Positions 41,062 to 51,734 of a DNA stretch of 64,000 nucleotides are shown here, piece after piece. Location of the stretch: positions 57,509,359-57,573,358 of the forward strand of contig OX375877.1 of NCBI GenBank assembly GCA_947359465.1. Direction: 5' to 3'. Made by a program: the position numbers and the translations under genes. Under the pieces are notes generated by a model. It searched no databases. It was given only the letters and a program-made list of their open reading frames with translations, and was not told the DNA's origin. The DNA is from Metellina segmentata (lineage: Eukaryota > Arthropoda > Arachnida > Araneae > Tetragnathidae). Numbering within the stretch: the first letter of the stretch is position 1; every line of letters begins with the position of its first letter.

Positions 41062-44000
41062 ACACACACACACACACACAAAAAAAAAACTTTACTTTAT
41101 AATAGTAGAGATTATTAATAAGCATGGTAGTCCCCAACTATTCCCACCGTAGGCGTTTTCAATTTCCGAAATTCGTGTTTTTCGCTCCACCCTATTGTAC
41201 ATGTTTAGACAGTCGTTAAATAAACGATGTTAAATTTCATAACTGACTTCTTTATTCACCAAATCCACCACTTGAGTTTCTGTTTTATTCTGAAGGATAT
41301 CCAATATCTTCAACTGGTGACCCGGTCGATATATTTAGTGGGTTTGTGTGATACTTTTTCACTATCGTATCGTTACGATACTACTACTTTTGCAGAATTA
41401 TCGTGTAAAACGGCGATTTGTTTACGTCCCCTATTCTGATTTTGCAGCTTCATCTATTTTTTTTTGTGAAGAGGTGCTATCTCTCAACGTCGAAGTTTAC
41501 AAGTATTTCGGTGAAACTCGAAGTTCATACACTTTTTCTTTTCAAGCGGAACTGTTCCCTTCAAATTTCTGAGTGCCCAGTTCTTGAATACTCATGTCAG
41601 CAGACACCGATCAGGATTTTCAAAGTAAGCCGAATAGTTGGAAATCAATTTATTTAAAGTCAGCATTGTCATAGAGTCATTAATTGATTCACCTAACTCA
41701 ACGGCGATCATTCGTAAATTTTCTTTCTTCACCCCTTTAAACATGTTTCACTCTTTACTTCAATCCGAAGGAAAATAGCACATACCTCTGACTTCAATGT
41801 TTGCACAACAAGCTCTCTCCGGCTGCTAGGACCATACGGTTGGCTGGGTTTTGGTGGTGACAGTCCGTTTTAATACGTACTCAATAACTCAAAAATAGAT
41901 TACCAGGCGAATCTTTATTTCTATTTAAAACTCTAGCGCTGGTGTGGGACACTCAACCACCCGACGCTCTCCAGGGACGCTCCCACAAAAGTAAACAATA
42001 ACAAACCTCCTGAACAGCGATGGGTACTGCAATATGTTGGGCCACAACAAATATCAACTGCTACACAACCGATGAACAATTCATTTTCGTAATTTCCTCA
42101 CAGCCATGTGAGTTGCTTTTCAATTTTATTTTATTGTTTCTGAATATCTTATTGAGTAGGGGTTGGGAATTTTATTTTCATTTTCTGTTTTTTATTTTTG
42201 TTTTTATGGACTTGTTGCAACGGAAGTAGTTTGGTGTTAGCATTTAATTGGACTGTGGTAATTGGTGGCAATTTTCAGGCTTGGTGTAGTTGATCTCCCG
42301 GCTGTTGCTGCAGGTTTGATTTCGTTTTGTTCCTGCTCTGTTTTGGTGTTTTGTTTTGTTTTTCTTGCTTTTGATGGTGTTTGGAAGAGTGTATGAGCAA
42401 TTTTTTCAGCCTAATGCTGCTCATATGTAGAAAACACCATTTTATGTTGTTTGGGTCAGGCTCCTCCCTGATGACGCCCTGATCCACCAACATTTCTTTA
42501 TTTTTTATTATTTTTTAAGACTTTTGTTACATTTTTTTTAGAAATTCTTGTGTTCTTGAAATTATATTGCTTACCATGCTATGTCTGCAGCTTCAGCGCG
42601 CTTGTATGGGTAGTTTCGAGTTTCGGTTTCTGGTTAATGCACCCCGGCTGTTTGGTTATTTTTTGTTATTTTGTGTGTGTTATGTTATTTTGTATATTTT
42701 ATGTTGTTATTATTTACCTGTCAGAGTTAGTTGCAGCTTTTGCGCACTTCTCGGGCAGTGTGACTTTTTATTATTTTTATTATTATTTCAAATGGATAGT
42801 ACAAATATGAATTTAGCGCATGGCAAAAAGGACTTATATTCTAATGGTAAGTCCTGTGCTCGGTACATGGGGATTTTGGGGGGCCCCCTTGGATCGAAAT
42901 CCTGTTACCCTAACGTTGATAATTTTGACTTTATGAGTAAACTTAAATTTTCCAAATGCAGCGATAAACGTTGTAAGACTTGCCCTCAATTGGATGAGTC
43001 TAACATTATCGACAGCTCAACTTCGCCAGCCTGTAAAGCCTCTAATGTCATTTACCTTTTAAGATGCAGCCTCTGTGGTATGGGTTATGTTGGTCAAACC
43101 AGTAACTCGTTGAACTTACGCATTAACCTTCACCGTTCCAATATTAAAAATTATAACTCCAACTCCACTTTTAACCTGGAATTCCATCATTTTTCTTTAC
43201 ATGGTTTTAGCAATGCACAAATTACTATACTTGATATTGTCAAAGATAAAAATTGAGACTGGCTAAAGAAAACATTAACATTTTAAAATTTAAAACACTT
43301 GCTCCTTATGGTTTGAATGATCTATTTCAAAATACACAGGTTAATGTTGATAGCTGCAATACTTTTGCTTTATTCCATACGTCAAAAGAGAAAACAAAGA
43401 GAGGATGTAGAGGAAGCGGTGAAAATAAAAAACTAAACACTTCTGATAATATTCACCAGTTTGATAATTTTATAAAAAACCTGAAACTTCTTGAAAAACA
43501 CTTTATAGAAACTTTTAATTTTAAACCCTTAAAAAAATTCATATTTTCTTTGAATGACGGTACGTGTCTTAAGTTTAAGAATTTACTTACAAACATTGAC
43601 TCTCTCAATCCTCATTTTTTACTTTTACTCCATGATCTTTATAAAGCTAGACTTTCTAAAATTAATAAGAAAAAAACTAGTAGGATAGATAATCCAATTT
43701 ATATGAAGATAAGTTTTAAACATATTATTTTCGATAAATTCAACTTTAACAGAATTGTGAATAACCTACAGAATATTTTTCCTTTAAAATTTCTTAACAT
43801 AAAAAAATGCTTTAAATATGATTTACCATTGGGGAGAAAAATTTTTAATTACAATCATTTTTGCAGTAAAATTGATTTATATAGAGATAAAGTTGCATGC
43901 TTGTGCGACAACATAAATTTCAGACCCTATTTAAATGAAGACTTATGACACATAGTGACTGGTGATCTTGGTATTGTTGAAAATGATCAAATAAGAGATG

Positions 44001-45903
44001 TTATGTATAAAGGTACTTAATTTAGGCCCATTTATAATTTTAATAGAAATAGCATACTTAAAAGCTTTCTGGAAGACATTGATAATTTCTGTTTTATGAC
44101 CTCTTCGAAATTTAAAGTCCCTTTATGTTTGTTTACAGAATGGAAATGGAAATTATATGATCATTTTAAAGATTTTATTAATAATAATATTCAATCTATT
44201 TTTGACAATACCGGTAATTACAAAACAATAAACACAGCCATTAAGGATATTCAAAATAAATTTATCATTACTCCAGTTGATAAAGCCTCAGGTAACTATG
44301 CTTTCATTTGTAAAAAACTTTATTTAAATTTACTTGATGCTGAACTTAAGAATTCAGATACATATAAATTCTGTAAATCTACTTATAATACCATTATTAA
44401 AAAAATCATTTCTTCAAATAAAAGAGTTAAAATTTCCAATCAACACATAATTTTACCTTATATTACCGTTATTCCTAAATTTCACAAAAATCCTATTAAA
44501 TTCCGTTACATCACCTGTGGTAATAACCACAGGTGATGTAACGGAACCACAGGTTTAATCATATAATCTTATATGATTAAACCTGGCTTGCTACTATTTA
44601 AATATTTAAAAATTATTCTTGCTGCCATTTTTGATGAAGGCTTTACCTGGATTATATGTGATAATAACAAGGTTTAGAATTTTTTGGATAAAAATATTAT
44701 TAATGATATTCAGACCTATGATTTTAAAGACCTTTTTACCAGCATACCCCTGGACAAATTGAGAGATGTTTTGAACTATTACTATCATGATTTTAATAAC
44801 ATAATTGATCTGGATTTTGAGGAATGGGAATTTTTGGTTAATTATTGTATTTTTAATAATTTTATATTTAATGGTGAGCATATTTACACTCAAGTTAAGG
44901 GTATTCCCCAAGGTTCTAATTTTTCTTCCATTCTTGCTAATTTATTTCTTCATTATTTTGAAAAAAACTTTTGCCTTCAGATAAATACTGCTTTTAGATT
45001 TATTGATGATTTAATTGTTTTTAATAATAGCAACTTTGCTAATATTTGGAAATCCATCTATCCAGACGAACTTTCTTTTATTAAAACCAATCTGGATAAC
45101 AATAATACTGATTTTCTAGACATAAAAATTTCTGTTTCATCCGGCAAAGTTGACATTAATGTATATGATAAACGCAGCGATTTTAAATTTACAGTCATTA
45201 AATTAATATTTTGGGACTCCAATATCTCTAAAAGAATATACTACAACACGATAGCTGGTCAAATGGTACGTTTCAAAAAAATTTGTAATTCTGATGCTAA
45301 CTTTTTATTACAATGTAAATATCTAAAAAACACACTTCTCAATAACAAATACCCGTTTTCATTCTTTAAAAATATTTTTGAAAGATTTATTAATATCAAC
45401 ATCTACACAACACATGAATAATTATTTTTCGTAATTTACCCAGAGCCATGGGAATTGCTTTTCAATTTTATTTGTTTGCTATTTATGAATATATTTTTGA
45501 TAAAGGGCTGGGGATTTTCATATTATTATTATTTTTTTGGACTTGTTGCATCGGAGGTATGATGTTAGCATATAAGTTAGACTGTGTAATTGATGGCATT
45601 TGGTGGCAATTTTTAGGCTTGTTGTTGATGATATCCCAGCTGCGGCTTCGGGTTTCATTTCGTTCTGTTCCTGCTCTGTTGTGGTATTTTGTTCTGTTTT
45701 TGTTTTACTTGATTTTTGGTGGTGTTTGGGGGAGTGTATGAACAATTTTTTCAGCCTAATGCTGTTCATATGTAGAAAACACCATTTTATGTTGTTTGGG
45801 TCAGGCTCCTCCCTGATGACGCCCTGATCCACCAACCTTTCTTCATTTTTTATTATTTTTTAAGACTTTTGTTACATTTTTTTAAGAAATTCTTGTGTTT
45901 TTG

Positions 45904-45942
<39 letters not shown>

Positions 45943-48900
45943 CACGGGGCTCGATTCAAATGGCGTCCAACTGCGTAATTGTATTAGAATTCTATAACCA
46001 TCTCTAATTATACTGCTTCGTTTACTACTTTGAGCATAACTATTTTAATTGTCACGATTTAAATTGCTTTCTCAATTTTTATGCAATTAAGTACGGGTAC
46101 TACTAAAGCTCAAGAAATAAATATGAAGCTTTAACTCTACTCTTACTTTGAACTGTCTTTAAAAGCTCTCTCGTCAACACATTGAATTTTTACCCACTAC
46201 CATTCGGATATCCAAGCACTTAATGTTCGGTACTATCCAAAGACTTTAACGTTTCGTAGTGTTTTTCAGACCGGTTCATATGAACCATTTGGATAATCGA
46301 CCTACCAAAATTACTATTAGAATGTGTATTAACTGCTCTCGACATGCTTGAGTGTAGCAAACATGTAATTTTTTTTATCACTAATTTTTTATTTTTTATT
46401 TTTTATTTTTCTAAACAATCAAAAGTAATAATATTTATCGTTGATATTAAGGCTGTGGAGAAACGGACACAAAGCCCTCGTCTTCACAGTGAAAACCCAA
46501 TTTCTTCGGGATGTAAAAACATGAAAAAAGCAAGATCATTCGGGTCGTTTATTTCGATCATGGGATAATAATGCATATGTAATTCGTTTCATCAGAGGAA
46601 ATGATCTCTCTTTATCTTTATATTACCCACAATTTTTGCAATGGTTTAGCAAAGTAACCCATCCAATATTAAATATCCTTCATATTCAATTCTCTTCTTT
46701 TAAAAGAGATTTACTCAAACATTTTATTCGAGAATCGCTTCGAACCCTTGAAATGAATTGAAAAACCCCAAAAATCACATCACTTCTTTTCGTTCAAGTT
46801 TGATTTGGTAAGTCATATTTATCTATATTTCCCGTATTTGAATCAAACTGAAATATTTTTTGAATTTTGAACTCTATTCTCTTAAAAGTTATTAGCCATT
46901 ACAATAACGAGACATAAACTTTAGCAAATCTTTATGAAATCCCACGGTTGCATTTGGAATTATTTGTCATATCTTGGCTACTTGTAGGTGTCTTGTTGTA
47001 TAATGTATTCCTCAATAAGAGTATATTTTTTCATGGGTTTCAATGCGTTCAAAATAAATATATATTTAAAAATATAAAGATATCACTCATTTATTAAAAA
47101 AAAGTATATCATTGCATTTATTTTTTTAGTGTCATCTGGAATATTGAAGTAAAACAATTTTGACCTCTCTATTAAACGTACTGTTATGAACTATAGGAGA
47201 AGTAATCAAAGTAACTTACACACCAACTGTTCCTGTACTATCAACTATTTCCAATCCATCGTTGGTACAGGAATCACTCTCTTCAAGCATAAACACTTCA
47301 AATTTCAACAATATTCGACTACTCATTTCCTTAACTTCATCGGAGATCTTCATCTGAAACATACAAGATTATTAAAATATTTTCCTATTTTTACTATAAC
47401 TATACTTTTTAGAACTGCTCAAGCCTTTAAAAGTCTGTTTACTTCAGAAGGTAAGGGTATGAATTTAACTTAACGCTTGACAAAAACACACACATCTTAC
47501 TGACTTCTATGCAAAAAAGGTTTACTTTTGTATATTAACCCCTTTCCCCCTAGAGCAAACATTTTGAATTTTTTTCATCTGGTGTGGCAATTACAAAAAT
47601 TGTTTTAATCCGATCTGATTAAAAATAGACATACTTTGATTTACAAAAAATAAAGGTAATTAAGAGTTTTCAGGGAGAAAATATTCAGGGCAATTTCATG
47701 CTTTCACGTGTGGCAGCCTTCTCATAACACGCTTTCACACCTATTCAGAAATCAACTAACCCAAGGTCAACTGACTTAGCGTGGGAGTAGCTGTTCTCAA
47801 AATTATAGAATGCTTTCCAATATTTAAGCACACGATGCAAACATTGTTGTTGTAGAAGGGAATATGCAAATATCATATGACGGAACCAATTAAAATTTAC
47901 TCTTCCGAATCAAACGAAATAGGCATTGGTTGAAGACGACGATTTTCTGAAGGTTTTTAGTAGACAAGTTTATTATTGATAGAAAATTTGTAAGACAATT
48001 TTTGTTATTTGTAAATTAGATACGGTCAATTATGGTTCAATGAGGACGAACTATTATCAACGCTGGTGGGATGTGGGGCGACTTGAAGCATGACAGTCTA
48101 TTAAAGATATCTCTATTTTCTTTCGCGTTGACCACTCTGATTTCTCGTCTAAGGAAACAACTTCAAACGAGTGGGTATGTTGTCCAGAGACCTGTCTTCA
48201 GATTTTGACTCAATCAATGAATAACTTTATCAGTTACGTCAAATCTGCTTAACTTTTAAAGGGTAGTGTGTATTTAGGATGCGATATCGATAACAAAACA
48301 TCGATGTTTCAAACATCAGCCTATATTTAAACTCCACTCCTCCCAATTTCTTAAATCTGGTTCAGTAACCACAAACATTATATCTCGTGGGGGGGGGGAT
48401 TTAATTTGTCATATGCCGTGTTTATAAATGTAAACTTAGATTTGTTTTAACTGTCAAAACAAGTTTAAAAAAATTAAGAATAACAATTAACAATTTTTTT
48501 TATTTGCAAAATGAATTAAAAAAAAGAAAATAATATTTACAACAATTTGACATAGGTACCATAAGTATAATTAGATAGGTGCCTAACAATAATTATTGTT
48601 AGATATTATTAATTATTTATCAACGTATTAATTACTTATTTATTATTAATTATTTATCAATTTGTGGTGGGAAAACATACCAAACTTATTTTTACTGTAA
48701 GTTAATAACATTGGGGCCTATAATTATTTCGGCTTTAATATTAGTTCTTTACATTTTTTTAGAAAATAAGTTTGTTAACCTTCTCCACCTTAAGCCAACT
48801 TCCTTTTTCACTAAATATCAAACCAGTTAGAAAAAAAACTCTTTTTGATGGAACGGATGTCCCCATCACTGACAAATGCTTAGTTGCATGGTTATTTTTC

Positions 48901-51702
48901 TTAATTTTTGCTATGGTACTTTTTTCATTCAAAAATAAAACATTGGCAATGTAAAAACATCGACAATACAAAAACATCGATGTTAAACAAACATAGGCTT
49001 CAATAAATCGATGGTAAATACATGGATGTTTTGAAAACATCAACATTGATGTCACATCCCTACTTTTTAGACCCTTCACCCTTGACCACTTTGGTCTAAA
49101 AGTATGTTCAATTTACTGATTGTAAAAGTTATGCTACTCGGTTATTTTTTTCTTTTTAATTTTTAAAATTGTACTTTTTTTCATTTAAAAATAAAACATC
49201 GTAAAGCATCGATGTTAAAAAAACATCGACTCCAATATATCGATGTTTTTTTATAAAACAACGACATCGATGTCGCATCCCTAATAGGTACTACTAACTA
49301 GGGATGCGACATCGATGTCAATGTTTTCAAAACATCGATGTTTAAAAAAAACATCGATGTATTGGAGGTGAGGTTTTTGTAACATCGATGTTTATACTTG
49401 TCGATTTTTTTACGTTGTCGATGTTTTAATTTTAAATGAAAGAATTACAGCTTCAAAAATTTTAAAAATAACTTAGTAACATAATTTTTATAATCAGCAA
49501 ATTGAACATACTTTTAGACCAAAGTGGCCAAGGGAGAAGGATCTGAAAAGTAGGAATGCGACATCGATGTCGATGTTATCAAAACATTGATGTTCTGTAA
49601 AAAAAAAACGATGTATTGGAGCCGATGTCACATCACTAGTTGCAAAACCAGTTTTAAGAAATGGTGGAAAAATTTTAAATACACTGAATTTTAAAAACAT
49701 GAATGGTTTTGGGGCGAAGTATTATCAACATCGATGTTTTAATTTTGAACATCGATGTTTTGCTGTCAATGTCGCATCCCTTCTACTACACTCTATAACA
49801 AAAAAAATCGACGCACCAAGAAGGAGTTGTCCGATGGAGACAAAAATTGATGGATAGGAAAATTATGTACAGAATAGAAAATGATTAAAATTTCGGAACA
49901 ATTGAATGATTTATTTCAGAGTTACAGTAACGAGCTCAATAGTTCGTTCAGAAGTTAAAAACTAAACCGATGAAATCAAGAAACTTTTAACTCATTTTAC
50001 CATCGGTAAAACACTCAAATACCATTCTTATGGTACATCGTTTTAAAATGTTTGGTGTTGAGTATAAGAAAATATAGCAAAATAAACATTAAGATATTAT
50101 ACCAAAAAACAAAGATATAAAGAAATATAGAGCCTTATGTTACACTAATTCAAAGAGATCACCACTCACTTCTATGTCATAAATAATATCAGTATTATTA
50201 GGATAGTCTTCGTAAGGATATCTTGGACTGTATATGCGTTCTGTTGTATGTTCTAAATTCAGTACAAATTTATAATTCGACTTTACTTCACCTAAAAACC
50301 AAATAGACATTCTTATAGATTCGATTTATTCTGTGACAGAAATAACTATGGCACTAGGGCACACAATACAGAACGAGATAATAACTGAGTCTCAATCCAG
50401 GCACTTTTACTTTAGAGTCATATCTTCCCTTTTGCAGGGATGAATCGTGGAATATGGAGCAAAAATTACATGATTTACAAAATATCTTTCGACGGTTTTA
50501 TTTAAAAGCCTCTAATATGTACCATAAAACTTGGAAGGAAGAATAGGATAGGAATTTTTAGTCTATAAAAGATATTTTCTGTGCAATATGATTAACTTAT
50601 TAAAAAGTGTATATATATATTTTAAGCTGATGTTCAAGATAACGCATATTCATTTAATGATTTGTGTATCAGGAGCCTTCAGATGACGATCAGAACTTGA
50701 AATAGGAATTTTTTATAAAATGAATCCGAATAACACAGAATCCGTAAAAATAAATAACTAGAAATGGGCCGAAACATTCAATTTACAAACAAATACTCCA
50801 TTTTAATTCATATAGATGTAGCCTATTTTAAAAGGGACCTTGTTAGCCCAGTTTGTAGAATCGCGCATTACCAACCGGAAGGTTGCGAGTTCGATAACCG
50901 ATCCAGCATAAGCCCTTCGTATAAATGGGAACTGGTGCACGTTAAATCGGTCGTAGCCTCAAATGTCATCAAGTTAGAGTAGTGTGGAAGTTTGGATAGT
51001 GGGGTGCTAATGATGGTGATGACTCGTAATCTAACCCTATTTGAAAATTACGAGGGGGTTATCCTCGGAGCTTTCGAATCTGGATTAATCTCAGACCGTC
51101 ACCCATTGGCAGTTGTGTCGCTTCAGTGTGACGGAAAACCAATTACCAAACAACCCATTTTGAAAATTGCGCAAAATTTTCAAAATGATTTATTTTGATA
51201 GTTTAAAATAGTTACATTTTGTATACAACTCGCTTAAATAAACTCAAATTTTTTAACTAAAATCGATTTGCACGGTATTGTAGCTCCTTTCAAATCGAAT
51301 GTACAATTTTCCATACCTGTGTACTTCAAGCATCACATATTAGATTGAAGCAATCGTTTTATTTTATGTAAAGTTTTTTGGAATTTTTAAAAGCAAAAAC
51401 CGAAGACTTTCGTTATTTTCTGATCCATTTTATATAAATATTTTGAAATAATGCTATGAGGCATAGTGTACTCACTTCAATGTAGCGTAATAAATATTTA
51501 TTGAGAATACTATAAAAATACGACGTTGACTTCAGTATATTCCGATAAAAAGTTCAAATAATCAAGTAAGTTAACAATGTCCATGTTATATTTTTAACTC
51601 TCGTAATTGCGATGTAAGCGAAGTGCTTCATTTTCACGATAGCTACCCTAAACAAAGGGCCATACGAAAGTCAGAGATAGAGGTAAAACAAAGAGAAAGA
51701 TG

Positions 51703-51734
<32 letters not shown>

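Larger units (their letters stand above)
35274..41111 (-). mobile_element. Helitron, decayed and internally rearranged
   Basis: Read on the minus strand it starts TCTCTACTATTATAAAG (41111) and ends in the hairpin CTAGCCAC-ACA-GTGGCTAG (35274). The 5' flank is A and the 3' flank is T, the usual Helitron AT target. Removing it restores the TIR of the host transposon base for base. Inside are fragments of the Helitron helicase: a C-terminal piece at 36501-36761 and N-terminal pieces at 37995-38201 (plus) and 39642-39930 (minus), which are in opposite orientation. It therefore contains rearranged or inverted duplicates. Confidence 0.88.
31984..41194 (-). mobile_element. Long-TIR DNA transposon, copy 1 (unassigned family), 8-bp TSD
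   Basis: The ends are TAGGGTGGAGCGAAAAACAC and its complement. The TIR is about 370 bp: 31984-32355 on the left; 35002-35273 plus 41112-41194 on the right, interrupted by a Helitron. Exact 8-bp duplications TTGTACAT lie at 31976-31983 and 41195-41202. The core (32356-35001) encodes a decayed protein on the minus strand that is homologous to the one in copy 2 (53741-61634). Without the Helitron the element is about 3.37 kb. TAGGG ends and an 8-bp duplication fit hAT or a hAT-related superfamily, but I do not recognise the protein as a hAT transposase. Confidence 0.88.
42085..45917 (+). mobile_element. Penelope-like element with pLTRs and N-terminal GIY-YIG
   Basis: Direct repeats of about 480 bp (42085-42564 and 45427-45917) flank a plus-strand coding region with GIY-YIG-type endonuclease first and reverse transcriptase second. 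Flanking direct pseudo-LTRs are typical of Penelope-like elements; the permuted N-terminal endonuclease with nearby Cys motifs is typical of the Naiad/Chlamys clade described for invertebrates and algae. The frame is broken at 43253, 43946, 44018 and 44536. Confidence 0.85.

Noticed and set aside
42440..42500. Hammerhead ribozyme in the pseudo-LTR of the Penelope-like element
   Set aside because: A CTGATGA box is present and hammerheads are known in such elements, but I could not find the GAAA box and the helix III pairing at the right distance in either permuted form.
50842..50910. Functional tRNA gene
   Set aside because: Same reason: boxes without a cloverleaf.
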